From assembly GCA_044224905.1 (NCBI GenBank), contig JBGAJN010000001.1, positions 1,550,001 to 1,614,000 on the forward strand: a stretch of DNA of 64,000 nucleotides, written 5' to 3'. The notes beneath the pieces were generated by a model. It was given only the letters and a program-made list of their open reading frames with translations, was not told where the DNA came from and made no database searches. This document shows, in pieces, positions 35,102-45,732 of the stretch. Source of the stretch: JBGAJN01 sp044224905 (GTDB taxonomy: Bacteria; Verrucomicrobiota; Verrucomicrobiia; Limisphaerales; JBGAJN01). Both the position numbers and the translations under genes were made by a program. Positions within the stretch are counted from its first letter, which is position 1; each line of letters opens with the position of its first letter.

Positions 35102-36201
35102 AAATCAAACGCATCCTCGCCTATCGAGTTGAACTCCCGCTGCACGAGACCACCTACAAGTGGAGTGGTGGCAAATCCGTCACCGTGTTCGACAGCACCA
35201 TCGTGCGCGTTGAGACCGACACCGGCCTCGTCGGCCACGGTGAAGTGTGTCCGCTCGGACCATTCTACCTTCCGGCCTACGCGAATGGCGTGCGCGCTGG
35301 ATTGCGCGAACTCGGGCCGCATTTGCTTGGTGAAGATCCACGGCAACTCGCGAAGCTCAATCGCACGATGGACGCCGCGCTCAAAGGGCATCCCTATGTG
35401 AAGAGCGGCATCGACATCGCGTGCTGGGACATCCTCGGTCAGGCGAGCGGGATGCCCGTGTGCGAATTGCTCGGCGGTCGCTACGGCGAGGACGTGCATT
35501 TGTATCGTGCCATTTCGCAGGAATCGCCGGAGCAAATGGCCGCGAAGGTCGCGGGCTATCGCGCGGAAGGTTATCGGCGATTCCAGCTCAAGGTCGGCGG
35601 CGATCCAGATGTGGATATCGCGCGCATGTTTGCCGTTGCGGCGAAACTTCAGCCCGGCGACCGCCTCGTGGCCGATGCGAACACCGGCTGGGTGCAGCAC
35701 GAAGCCGTGCGCGTCGCCAAGGCTGTGCGCGATGTGGACGTTTATATCGAACAACCTTGCCTCACCTATGAGGAATGCCTTGCCGTGCGTCGGCAGATTC
35801 CGCATCCGTTTGTGCTCGATGAAAACATCGACGATCTCGGTATCCTGCTCCGCGCGAAGGCTGACCTCGCGATGGATGTGGTGAATTTGAAAATCAGCAA
35901 GCTCGGCGGTCTCACGAAAATTAAACAAGCCCGCGACCTCTGCGTAAGCATGGGCATTGCGATGACGCTCGAAGATTCGTGGGGCGGCGACATCGCGACC
36001 GCCGCCATCGCGCACCTCGCGCAGAGCACGCCGACGGAGTTCCTCTTCAGCACCACGGACTTCAACAGCTACGTCACCGTCAGCACGGCCGACGGCGCAC
36101 CGCAACGCGTGAACGGACGCATGGCTGCCTCCAAGTCACCCGGCCTCGGCATCACGCCGAAGATGGATGTACTGGGAAAACCCGTTGTGGAAGTTTGCTG
36201 A
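35098..36201 (+). CDS. Enolase-superfamily cis-3-hydroxy-L-proline dehydratase (probable)
   Basis: This 367-residue MR/MLE-type enzyme has an N-terminal capping domain ('VGHGEVCPLG') and a barrel with metal ligands Asp193 ('VADANTGW'), Glu218 ('YIEQPC') and Asp241 ('VLDENIDD'). Catalytic lysines are Lys165 in 'FQLKVGGDP' and Lys265 in 'NLKISKLGG'. The 'QLKVGGDPDVDI', 'EQPCLTYEECLAVRR' and 'TLEDSWGGDIATAAIAHLA' patterns match my memory of the cis-3-hydroxy-L-proline dehydratase group, which forms delta1-pyrroline-2-carboxylate, rather than mandelate racemase. The neighbours (deaminase, epimerase, D-amino-acid dehydrogenase) support a hydroxyproline role. It is translationally coupled (ATGA) to the preceding metalloprotein gene. 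Confidence 0.8.
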   Translation: MKIKRILAYRVELPLHETTYKWSGGKSVTVFDSTIVRVETDTGLVGHGEVCPLGPFYLPAYANGVRAGLRELGPHLLGEDPRQLAKLNRTMDAALKGHPYVKSGIDIACWDILGQASGMPVCELLGGRYGEDVHLYRAISQESPEQMAAKVAGYRAEGYRRFQLKVGGDPDVDIARMFAVAAKLQPGDRLVADANTGWVQHEAVRVAKAVRDVDVYIEQPCLTYEECLAVRRQIPHPFVLDENIDDLGILLRAKADLAMDVVNLKISKLGGLTKIKQARDLCVSMGIAMTLEDSWGGDIATAAIAHLAQSTPTEFLFSTTDFNSYVTVSTADGAPQRVNGRMAASKSPGLGITPKMDVLGKPVVEVC

Positions 36202-36252
36202 ATGAATTGAACTGCCCCGCTTTGAACTGAATTCCCGCACCGTCAACGCATC

Positions 36253-37464
36253 ATGAAAACTCTCCGTCCGTTGCTCGCCGCCGTCGCCTTGTTCACGAAC
36301 ATCGTGTTTGCACACGCTGCCGTGTCGAAGCCGCTCAAGGTGTTCATCCTCGCGGGTCAGTCGAACATGGAAGGCCACGCGAAGGTGGAGACGTTCGATT
36401 ACATCGGCGACGATCCCAAGACCGCGCCGTTGCTGCAGCAGATGCGCGGCGCTGATGGCAGGCCGCGCGTGTGCGATCACGTTTGGATTTCCTATTTCAC
36501 CGGTAGCGGCGATGCGAACGGCGAGGGCTTCGGCAAGTTGACCGCGGGTTATGGCTCGCGGCGTAATCCAGCGGAAGACGGCGGCAAGATCGGTCCTGAG
36601 TTCACCTTTGGACTCACGATGGATCGCGCGTTGAGCGAGCCGGTGCTCATCATCAAAACGGCGTGGGGCGGCAAATCGCTCTACTACGATTTCCGTCCAC
36701 CGAGCGCGGGGCCGTTTCCGCGGTCGGCGGCAGACGTTGAGAAGGGTCGCAATCCTGAGGCGCAGTCCGGTCTTTATTACCGCCTCATGATCGAGCACGT
36801 GAAGCGCGTGCTCGGCGACATCAAGCGCGTGTGCCCGGCGTATGACGCGAAGCAAGGCTTCGAAATTGCCGGCTTCGTCTGGCTCCAAGGCTGGAACGAC
36901 ATGGTGAACCGCGACGTCTATCCGATTCCAAAAAAGGACAGCAAGGAACCGCGCTACGCTGATTACAGCCGTTGGATGGCCGACTTCATCCGCGATGTGC
37001 GCAAGGATCTGAAGGTGCCGAAAATCCCGTTCGTGATCGGCGTCATGGGCGTCGGCGGGACGAAGCCGAATGAACACGTGGCCGCCTTCCGCGAAGCGAT
37101 GGCGGCACCGGCGGCGCTGCCGGAGTTCAAGGGCAACGTCGCCGCCGTGCAGACCGCTCCGTTTTGGTCGATGGAACTCGGCGCTATCGCAGACAAGCAC
37201 GATCAGGTCCGCCAGATGGGTTTTCTGTTGAAGTCCAAAAACAAGAACGGCCCGAACGCCAATGGCTCGATGAGCGAGAAGCAGCAGCGTGAGTATTTGA
37301 AACAATATGAGGCGAAGCTGATATCGCCCGCGGAAGAGGCGATGTGGAAACGCGGCGCCTCCAATCAAGGCTACCACTACCTCGGTTGCGCAAAGACGTT
37401 TGCGCTGATGGGAAAATCGTTCGCCGAAACCACGCTGGATCTCTTGAAAGCTGGCGGGAAATAA
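36253..37464 (+). CDS. Secreted sialate O-acetylesterase-like (SASA family) esterase
   Basis: A signal peptide ('LLAAVALFTNIVFAHA') precedes an SGNH-type esterase of the SASA/CE6 group. 'FILAGQSNMEGHAK' holds the catalytic Ser; 'IIKTAWGGKSLYYDF' is the Gly block; 'GFVWLQGWNDM' is the Asn block. The catalytic Asp-x-x-His pair near the C-terminus is less clear ('NQGYHYLG'). Such enzymes remove acetyl groups from sialic acids, xylan or other glycans. It sits between the dehydratase and deaminase genes, so a role in removing acetyl groups from glycans on the same substrate is plausible. Confidence 0.85.
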   Translation: MKTLRPLLAAVALFTNIVFAHAAVSKPLKVFILAGQSNMEGHAKVETFDYIGDDPKTAPLLQQMRGADGRPRVCDHVWISYFTGSGDANGEGFGKLTAGYGSRRNPAEDGGKIGPEFTFGLTMDRALSEPVLIIKTAWGGKSLYYDFRPPSAGPFPRSAADVEKGRNPEAQSGLYYRLMIEHVKRVLGDIKRVCPAYDAKQGFEIAGFVWLQGWNDMVNRDVYPIPKKDSKEPRYADYSRWMADFIRDVRKDLKVPKIPFVIGVMGVGGTKPNEHVAAFREAMAAPAALPEFKGNVAAVQTAPFWSMELGAIADKHDQVRQMGFLLKSKNKNGPNANGSMSEKQQREYLKQYEAKLISPAEEAMWKRGASNQGYHYLGCAKTFALMGKSFAETTLDLLKAGGK

Positions 37465-37526
37465 TTTTCAAATCCATCCATGGAAGATCTAAAACAATTC
37501 AAAGATTACTTAACCCCAAACGCTCA

Positions 37527-38435
37527 ATGAAACCATACTGGAGCGGCGTTTTCCCCGCCTGCACGACTCAACTGAAGAAAGATCAATCGCTCGACCTGCC
37601 TGCGACCGCGCGACATCTCGAAGCCCTCATCGATAGCGGCGTCAACGGCCTAATTATGTGCGGCTCGCTCGGCGAGAATCAGACGCTGGATCCCGACGAG
37701 AAACGCGCCGTCGTGCGTTGCGCCGTCGAGACCGCGCGCGGACGCGTGCCGGTGTTGAGCGGTGTGGCGGAATCGAGCACCGCGGCGGCGATCCGTTACG
37801 TGCGCGACGTGGAGAAGCTCGGCGCGAGCGGCGTGATGCTGATGCCGCCCATGAGTTACAAAGGCGACCCGCGCGAGGCCGTGACGTATTTCCGCGCCGT
37901 GGCGCGTGGCGGCGGATTGCCGATCATGATTTACAACAACCCCATCAGCTACGCGAACGACATTACGCCCGCGCTCTTCGCCGAGTTGGCGGACGAGAAA
38001 AAGTTCGTCGCACTAAAGGAAAGTTCCGGTGACCCGCGCCGCATCACCGAATTGCACAACACCGTCGGCGACCGATACGCGATCTTCACTGGTGTGGACG
38101 ATCTGCTGCTGGAGGCGAGCATCCTTGGCATCGACGGTTGGGTTGCGGGCACGGGCATTGCGTTTCCGCGCGAGAACCAGCATCTCTGGGAACTCACGCG
38201 CGCCGGTCGCTGGGACGAGGCGCGGAAAATTTATCGCTGGTTCCAGCCGCTGCTGAAGCTCGATACGCACGTGCACTTCGTTCAATACATCAAGCTCTGC
38301 GAACAGGAGACTGGCCTCGGCGCCGAATGGGTCCGCGCCCCGCGCCTGACCATCGCCGGTGACGAGCGCAGGCGCGTGTTGAAAATCATTCGTGATGGTA
38401 TTCGAAATCGGCCGAGGATTCCCAATCGGAGGTAG
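37527..38435 (+). CDS. DapA-family delta1-pyrroline-4-hydroxy-2-carboxylate deaminase (probable)
   Basis: The ATG at 37527 starts the typical 'WSGVFPACTTQ' N-terminus of this group; the longer open frame upstream is read-through. The (beta/alpha)8 barrel has Lys164 in 'VALKESSGDPR' as the Schiff-base lysine and Tyr136 in 'MIYNNPISY'. Also group-like are 'GSLGENQTLDPDEK', 'FTGVDDLLLEASILGIDGWVAG' and 'HVHFVQYIKLCEQETGLG', which fit hydroxyproline-pathway deaminases rather than dihydrodipicolinate synthase. The reaction would give alpha-ketoglutarate semialdehyde. The TAG stop is made by the first three bases of the adjoining REP-like repeat, so the original C-terminus may have been altered. 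No ketoglutarate semialdehyde dehydrogenase is in the window. Confidence 0.82.
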   Translation: MKPYWSGVFPACTTQLKKDQSLDLPATARHLEALIDSGVNGLIMCGSLGENQTLDPDEKRAVVRCAVETARGRVPVLSGVAESSTAAAIRYVRDVEKLGASGVMLMPPMSYKGDPREAVTYFRAVARGGGLPIMIYNNPISYANDITPALFAELADEKKFVALKESSGDPRRITELHNTVGDRYAIFTGVDDLLLEASILGIDGWVAGTGIAFPRENQHLWELTRAGRWDEARKIYRWFQPLLKLDTHVHFVQYIKLCEQETGLGAEWVRAPRLTIAGDERRRVLKIIRDGIRNRPRIPNRR

Positions 38436-38535
38436 GAGCCGACGTCAGGAGGCTCTAACTAAAACGAACCACGCAAATCCCAATGAATTCACGACTGATT
38501 TCCAGAGGAGTCTGAACCTCTAACGTCGGCTCCTA
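38433..38535. repeat. Left paired REP-like inverted repeat of the RAYT unit
   Basis: Arm L1 (38433-38460) starts TAGGAGCCGACGTCAGGAGG; arm L2 (38509-38535) ends ACGTCGGCTCCTA and is the imperfect inverted complement of L1, about 48 bases away. The arrangement is a BIME-like pair. L1 overlaps the last codon (stop) of the deaminase gene. L1 is also the reverse complement of the outer right arm at 39189-39216 with one mismatch. Confidence 0.85.
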
Positions 38536-38546
38536 TAATTGCCAAA

Positions 38547-39119
38547 ATGCCTCGCACCTCAACCAACTACCTGCCGCGCCTCCCGCGTGAGTTTTATCAG
38601 GGAAGCGCCGTGGTGCATTGGTCGTTGCCGATTTTTGATCGCAGCCGCAGTTGGCTCACGGAACAGTTTCACGAAGGGTTTCGGGAATTGATGCTCCACG
38701 CGGCCGCGCGGGAAGGTTTGCTCTGCCCTGCCTATTGTCTCATGCCTGATCACGCGCACCTGATGTGGATGGGCCTTCGGTTTGATACGGACCAGTTGAA
38801 TGCTATGGCCTTCTTGCGGACCTATCTCGAACCGCTGCTCGCCCCAAACAAATTTCAACCTCAGGCCCATGACCATGTGCTCAAGGGAAGCGAACGCAAG
38901 AGGAACGCGTTCGCGAAAGTGTGTTTCTACATTCTGGAAAATCCCGTGCGAGCTGAGTTGGTTAGTGTGGCCGCAGAATGGCGATTTAGCGGCGCAGTGA
39001 TTCCCGGTTATCCGACCTTGAATCCGTTACGTGAAGATTTTTGGGCGAAGTTCTGGAAGGTTTATGCCGGAATGCTTGATCCCAAAGCCGGAGATCGAAA
39101 ACTGCCACCGATTCCATGA
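38547..39119 (+). CDS. REP-associated tyrosine transposase (RAYT, TnpA-REP family)
   Basis: This 190-residue protein is an IS200-like HUH single-strand transposase. The HUH-type motif is His69-Ala-His71 in 'CLMPDHAHLMW'; the catalytic Tyr128 is in 'CFYILENPVRAELV', the family signature (Y-I-x-x-N-P-V). The C-terminal half carries Arg/Lys residues. RAYTs recognise and cut nearby REP hairpins. Flanking paired inverted repeats on both sides (38433-38535 and 39144-39216) form a complete REPtron-like unit. It sits between the deaminase and epimerase genes in the hydroxyproline locus and reads the same way. Confidence 0.88.
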   Translation: MPRTSTNYLPRLPREFYQGSAVVHWSLPIFDRSRSWLTEQFHEGFRELMLHAAAREGLLCPAYCLMPDHAHLMWMGLRFDTDQLNAMAFLRTYLEPLLAPNKFQPQAHDHVLKGSERKRNAFAKVCFYILENPVRAELVSVAAEWRFSGAVIPGYPTLNPLREDFWAKFWKVYAGMLDPKAGDRKLPPIP

Positions 39120-39143
39120 TGTCACGATTTTCTCAATCGCCCG

Positions 39144-39216
39144 TAGGATCCGACGCAGGAAGACCCGCCTCCGATTCGACTTCGAAAAAGTTAGAGCCTC
39201 CTTACGTCGGCTCCTA
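39144..39216. repeat. Right paired REP-like inverted repeat of the RAYT unit
   Basis: Arm R1 (from 39144) starts TAGGATCCGACGCAGGAAG; arm R2 (39189-39216) ends TTACGTCGGCTCCTA. R2 is the reverse complement of L1 at 38433-38460 with one mismatch, so the whole RAYT unit is bracketed by near-perfect inverted repeats. R1 is the most diverged arm. R2 ends 12 bases before the epimerase ATG and may affect its expression. Confidence 0.85.
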
Positions 39217-39228
39217 CCTGATCACCAA

Positions 39229-40161
39229 ATGAAACGCGTCCAAGTCATCGACTCCCACACCGGCGGCGAGCCCACGCGTGTCGTGATTAGCGGCGGGCCG
39301 GATCTCGGCAGCGGCAACGCGGCGGACAAACTGAAAATCTTTCGCGAGAAGCACGACGACTTCCGTCGCGCCGTCGTGTGCGAACCGCGCGGCTCGGACG
39401 TGCTCGTGGGCGCGTTGCTCGTCGAACCGGCGGACAAGTCGTGCGTCACCGGCGTCATCTACTTCGACAATGTCACCTTCCTCGGTATGTGTGGGCACGG
39501 GACGATTGGACTCGTCACCACCCTCGCGCACATGGACCGCATCCAGCCGGGAGAGCATCGCATCGAGACGCCTGTCGGCGTTGTAACGGTCGTGCTGCAC
39601 GCCGATGGTTCCGTTTCGCTCACGAACATTCCCGCGTATCGCAAAGCGAAGGCCGCGACGGTCGACGTTCCCGGTTTGGGCAAAATCACCGGCGACGTCG
39701 CTTGGGGCGGCAACTGGTTCTTCCTCGTCGAGCAACACGGCCTCGCGCTCGAACTCGCGAACGTTGAGAAACTCACCGATGCCTCGTGGCGCATGCGGCT
39801 GGCCGTGAACGCGCAGGGGTTTCCCGAAGTGGATCACATTGTTCTCCTCGGTCCGCCGCGCGCGAAGGATGCGCACTCACAGAATTTCGTGCTCTGTCCT
39901 GGTAAAGCCTACGATCGCTCGCCGTGCGGCACCGGCACCAGCGCGCGCCTCGCCTGCCTCGCGGCGGATGGGCGACTCGCGGAAGGCGAAGCGCTGGTTC
40001 AGGAGAGTGTGATCGGAAGCCGGTTCATCGGCCGCTACCGCTGGCTTGACCGTGCGTCGGGGAAGATCATTCCGAACATCACCGGCACCGCGCACGTGAT
40101 GGCGGAGGCCACGCTGCTGCTCAACGAGCGCGATCCATTTTGTTGGGGAATCAAATCATGA
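39229..40161 (+). CDS. 4-hydroxyproline 2-epimerase (proline racemase family)
   Basis: The ATG at 39229 opens the family N-terminus 'VQVIDSHTGGEPTRVV'; the upstream in-frame extension runs through the RAYT repeats and is not coding. Both catalytic cysteines are present: Cys88 in 'LGMCGHGTIGLV' and Cys233 in 'SPCGTGTSARLACL'. Two cysteines mark racemases and epimerases; trans-3-hydroxyproline dehydratases have Thr at the second site. With neighbouring pathway genes the best call is conversion of trans-4-hydroxy-L-proline to cis-4-hydroxy-D-proline. The length of 310 residues is normal. Its stop overlaps the start of the DUF885 gene (ATGA), linking catabolism directly to a peptidase gene. Confidence 0.88.
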   Translation: MKRVQVIDSHTGGEPTRVVISGGPDLGSGNAADKLKIFREKHDDFRRAVVCEPRGSDVLVGALLVEPADKSCVTGVIYFDNVTFLGMCGHGTIGLVTTLAHMDRIQPGEHRIETPVGVVTVVLHADGSVSLTNIPAYRKAKAATVDVPGLGKITGDVAWGGNWFFLVEQHGLALELANVEKLTDASWRMRLAVNAQGFPEVDHIVLLGPPRAKDAHSQNFVLCPGKAYDRSPCGTGTSARLACLAADGRLAEGEALVQESVIGSRFIGRYRWLDRASGKIIPNITGTAHVMAEATLLLNERDPFCWGIKS

Positions 40162-41915
40162 AACATCTCATTGCCGTTGCCGCGTTGGCTTTCACCACCA
40201 GTGCCTTCGCTGCCCAAACCGAACCACGCACGGGCGAATCCGACAAGCTCCACGCGCTCTTCGATGCCGAATGGGAACACGCGATGCAGGTCAGCCCGAC
40301 GTGGGCTTCGCATTTGGGCGACCGACGTTATAACGACCGCTGGGCCGACCAGAGCCTCGCGGCGATCGAGCGCGAACAGAAACGTGATCGCGATTTGTTG
40401 AAGCGTCTCGCGGCGATTGATCGGGCGAAACTCACCGAGGCCGATCGCCTCAACTACGATCTCTTCCGTTCGCAGATCGAGCGCGGCGTGGAGGGACAAA
40501 AGTTCGCCCGCCATCTGATTCCGCTCACCCAACGTGGCGGCATTCAGACCGAGGACGAACTTGCCGACGCGCTGCGTTTCGAAACGGTGAAGGACTACGA
40601 GGATTGGATCGCGCGGCTGAAATTGTTTCCCGAGCAGGTCGATCAGACGATCGCTCTGATGCGCGAAGGAATGCGCCGCAAATTGGTTCAACCGAAAATC
40701 ACGATGCAACGCGTGCCGGCGCAGATCGACAAACAGATCGTGGCCGAGCCAGAGAAGAGTCCGTTCTACAAACCGTTTCGCGAATTCGCCGCGGGCATCG
40801 GCGCGGCGGATCGGAAGCGGCTGGCGGCCGTGGCGCAGACGGCGATTCGCGATGGCATTGTGCCGGCGTTCCAGAAGTTTAAGACGTTCTTCAACGATGA
40901 GTATCTCCCAGCCTGCTTTGACGGCGTCGGTGCCTGGCGGCGCCCCGATGGCGCGGAGTTCTATGCCTTCGTGGCGCGCGAGTTTACGACCACGGAGTTG
41001 ACGCCGCAGGAGATTCACGACATTGGCCAGCGCGAGGTGAAGCGCATCCGGGGCGAGATGGAAAAGGCCAAGCAGCGCGCTGGCTTCAAGGGCTCGCTCG
41101 CGGAGTTCTTCGCGTTCCTGCGCACGGACAAAAAATTCTTCTGCGACACGCCGCAGCAACTATTCACGGAATACTTGGCGACGGCGAAACGCATTGATCC
41201 GCTGCTCGTGAAGTTGTTTCGCACGCTGCCGCGCACACCGTACGGGCTCGAGGCGATTCCCGCGAAGATCGCGCCCGACACGACCACGGCCTATTACCGG
41301 CAACCCGCCGCCGACGGATCGCGGGCGGGCACTTACTTCGTGAACCTCTACCAGCCCGAGACGCGGCCGCGTTGGGAGATGATGGCGCTGTCGTTGCACG
41401 AGGCGGTGCCGGGGCATCACTTCCAGATCGCGCTCGCGCAGGAGCAGGGCGAGCTGCCGAACTTCCGCCGTCACGGCGAATACACCGCTTACGTCGAGGG
41501 CTGGGGGCTTTACGCGGAATCGCTCGGCGAAGAACTCGGCCTCTACGACGATCCTTACGTGAAGATGGGTCAACTCACATACGAAATGTGGCGCGCGGTG
41601 CGGCTCGTCGTGGACACGGGAATCCACGCGTTCAAGTGGGACCGCGATCGCGCGATCAGTTTCTTCCGCGACAACGCGCCGAAGGCCGAGCAGGACATTG
41701 TCAACGAAATCGACCGCTACATTTCTTGGCCAGGTCAGGCGCTCGCTTACAAGATCGGCGAACTCAAGCTCAAGGAACTCCGCGCCCGGGCGACCAGCAA
41801 GCTTGGTGCGAAATTCGACGTGAAGGAATTTCACGACGTGGTGCTGCTATCGGGCGCGGTGCCGTTGACGATTCTTGAGCGACGTGTGGACGAGTGGTTG
41901 AAGAGCAAACGCTGA
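40158..41915 (+). CDS. Secreted DUF885 family metallopeptidase-like protein
   Basis: The ATG at 40158 opens a signal peptide ('LIAVAALAFTTSAFA'). DUF885 (PF05960) hallmarks are 'LHEAVPGHHFQIALAQEQ' with His414-Glu415...His420/421, 'AYVEGWGLYAESLGEELG' supplying a downstream Glu, and 'TYEMWRAVRLVVDTGIHAFKWD' near the C-terminus. The arrangement resembles thermolysin-like and M32-like zinc peptidases. The protein is periplasmic and 585 residues long, which is normal. The start overlaps the epimerase stop, so both are co-expressed. It probably cleaves peptides released by other enzymes of the locus; substrate preference is not known. Confidence 0.88.
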   Translation: MKHLIAVAALAFTTSAFAAQTEPRTGESDKLHALFDAEWEHAMQVSPTWASHLGDRRYNDRWADQSLAAIEREQKRDRDLLKRLAAIDRAKLTEADRLNYDLFRSQIERGVEGQKFARHLIPLTQRGGIQTEDELADALRFETVKDYEDWIARLKLFPEQVDQTIALMREGMRRKLVQPKITMQRVPAQIDKQIVAEPEKSPFYKPFREFAAGIGAADRKRLAAVAQTAIRDGIVPAFQKFKTFFNDEYLPACFDGVGAWRRPDGAEFYAFVAREFTTTELTPQEIHDIGQREVKRIRGEMEKAKQRAGFKGSLAEFFAFLRTDKKFFCDTPQQLFTEYLATAKRIDPLLVKLFRTLPRTPYGLEAIPAKIAPDTTTAYYRQPAADGSRAGTYFVNLYQPETRPRWEMMALSLHEAVPGHHFQIALAQEQGELPNFRRHGEYTAYVEGWGLYAESLGEELGLYDDPYVKMGQLTYEMWRAVRLVVDTGIHAFKWDRDRAISFFRDNAPKAEQDIVNEIDRYISWPGQALAYKIGELKLKELRARATSKLGAKFDVKEFHDVVLLSGAVPLTILERRVDEWLKSKR

Positions 41916-41952
41916 GAACTTTCTCGCGCGCCGACGAAGTTTCATTCCCTGC

Positions 41953-44289
<2,337 letters not shown>

Positions 44290-44293
44290 AATC

Positions 44294-45547
44294 GTGAGCA
44301 AAAAAATCGTCATCGTTGGCGCGGGCGTCATCGGGCTTTGCACCGCCTATTACTGCGCCAAGCGCGGGCACCGCGTCACTGTAATCGATCGCAATCCCGA
44401 ACAGCGCGACGGGTGCTCGTTCGGCAACGCGGGTATGATTGTGCCGAGCCACTTCGTACCGCTGGCGGCGCCGGGCATGGTCGCGCTCGGTCTGAAATGG
44501 ATGTGGAATCCGGAGTCGCCGTTCTACATCAAGCCGCGGCTGGATTGGGACTTGTTGAATTGGGGATTCAAATTTTGGCGTGCGGCGACGGCATCGCGGG
44601 TGGAGCGCGCCGCGCCGTTGTTGCGCGACTTGAGCTTCGCGAGCCGCGCGTGCTTTGAGGAGTTGGCCGCTTTGCCCAATGGCGACTTCGGGCTTACCAA
44701 GCGCGGACTGCTGATGCTTTGCAAGACTCAGCACGCGCTGGATGACGAAGGGAAGTTTGCTGCGCGGGCGAATGCACTCGGTGTTCCGGCCGAGGTTCTG
44801 ACCGCCGAGCAAACTGCCGCGCTCGATCCCGGTGTGACAATGGACGTGGCTGGCTCGGTTTATTTCCCGAAGGACGCGCACCTTTCGCCGAACCGCTTCA
44901 TGGCCGCGCTCAAAGCGCAGTGCGACGCGCTCGGGGTGCAGTTCCAATGGGCTACGGAGATATCTGGATTCAATCGCGACGGTCGGTGTCTGATTGAAGT
45001 GGAGACTTCGAAAAACAATTTCACCGCAGACGAGTTCGTCCTTTGCGGTGGCTCATGGTCGCCAGTTCTCGCAAGTGAACTTGGCTTGAGAATTCCGATG
45101 CAAGCCGGCAAGGGCTACAGCCTCACCTTGCGGGACCCGCGTCAGTTGCCACAGCTCTGCTCCATATTCACCGAAGCGCGCATCGCGGTAACCCCGATGG
45201 GTGATTCGCTCCGAATCGGTGGTACGATGGAAATCGCGGGACTGAACGAGGACATCAATCCGGTGCGTTTGCAAGGCATCATTAAAGCGGTCCCTCGCTA
45301 TTTCCCGAACTTCACCGCCCGAGATTTTGCTGGCGTTCAGCCGTGGCGCGGCCTACGTCCGTGTTCGCCGGATGGTTTGCCTTACCTCGGTCGCACCGCG
45401 AAGTTTTCAAATCTCACGCTCGCTACCGGCCACGCGATGATGGGGCTTAGTCTTGGCCCAATCACAGGTAAGACGACGGCAGAACTTTTGTCGGGTGAAG
45501 AAACGTCATTCGATCTCCGCCTGTTGAATCCAGATCGCTACGCTTAA
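44294..45547 (+). CDS. FAD-dependent D-amino-acid (D-hydroxyproline) dehydrogenase, DadA-like
   Basis: The GTG start at 44294 lies four bases after the S9 peptidase stop. The N-terminal FAD motif is 'KIVIVGAGVIGLCTAYYCAKRGHRVTVIDRN'; other DAO-family marks are 'SFGNAGMIVPSHFVPLAAPG', 'AHLSPNRFMAALKAQCDALG' and the C-terminal 'FAGVQPWRGLRPCSPDGLPYLG' plus 'ATGHAMMGLSLGPITGKTTAELLSGE'. The enzyme oxidises D-amino acids. Beside a 4-hydroxyproline epimerase and a pyrroline-hydroxycarboxylate deaminase, the likely substrate is cis-4-hydroxy-D-proline, giving delta1-pyrroline-4-hydroxy-2-carboxylate. The length of 417 residues is normal. It closes the plus-strand locus before the tRNA fragment. Confidence 0.87.
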   Translation: MSKKIVIVGAGVIGLCTAYYCAKRGHRVTVIDRNPEQRDGCSFGNAGMIVPSHFVPLAAPGMVALGLKWMWNPESPFYIKPRLDWDLLNWGFKFWRAATASRVERAAPLLRDLSFASRACFEELAALPNGDFGLTKRGLLMLCKTQHALDDEGKFAARANALGVPAEVLTAEQTAALDPGVTMDVAGSVYFPKDAHLSPNRFMAALKAQCDALGVQFQWATEISGFNRDGRCLIEVETSKNNFTADEFVLCGGSWSPVLASELGLRIPMQAGKGYSLTLRDPRQLPQLCSIFTEARIAVTPMGDSLRIGGTMEIAGLNEDINPVRLQGIIKAVPRYFPNFTARDFAGVQPWRGLRPCSPDGLPYLGRTAKFSNLTLATGHAMMGLSLGPITGKTTAELLSGEETSFDLRLLNPDRYA

Positions 45548-45607
45548 GGCTGCTTGCTTTCATCCAAAATGTCCGGGGGGGGGCGAACGGCCTGACATCG
45601 TCAATGT

Positions 45608-45637
45608 TGGAGCGGGTGAAGGGAATCGAACCCTCGT
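45608..45637 (-). other. 3' fragment of tRNA-Gly (attachment site core)
   Basis: Read on the minus strand, the piece contains a T-arm (GAGGG, TTCGATT loop, CCCTT), the 3' half of an acceptor stem (CACCCGC), a T discriminator and CCA. The stem implies a 5' end of GCGGGTG, as in bacterial tRNA-Gly. Sequence to the right does not continue into the anticodon arm, so no complete tRNA is present. This is the usual mark of an element inserted at a tRNA 3' end. Confidence 0.8.
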
Positions 45638-45732
45638 TACAGGGATAGTGGTTTGCAGTGGTCTAAAATAGTGAATTATATTGGACTTTTTGATTGAGTT
45701 GCAGAAAGTTTCCTGCACTTCCTGCACTCCGC

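Noticed and set aside
38433..39216. CRISPR-like repeat array
   Set aside because: The repeats are inverted pairs around a RAYT gene with unequal spacing, and there are no regular spacers or cas genes.
39031..39228. Longer N-terminus of the epimerase (66 extra residues)
   Set aside because: The extension overlaps the RAYT gene and the REP-like repeats; the family N-terminus begins at 39229.
39229..40161. trans-3-hydroxyproline dehydratase as the function of the proline-racemase-family gene
   Set aside because: Dehydratases have Thr in place of the second catalytic cysteine; here both Cys88 and Cys233 are present.
45575..45583. Run of nine G bases just before the tRNA fragment
   Set aside because: It could be a slippage site or a sequencing artefact, lies outside any gene, and carries no further signal.
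45608..45680. A complete tRNA gene at the element border
   Set aside because: Only the T-arm, 3' acceptor strand and CCA are present; no D-arm or anticodon arm can be formed from the bases to the right.
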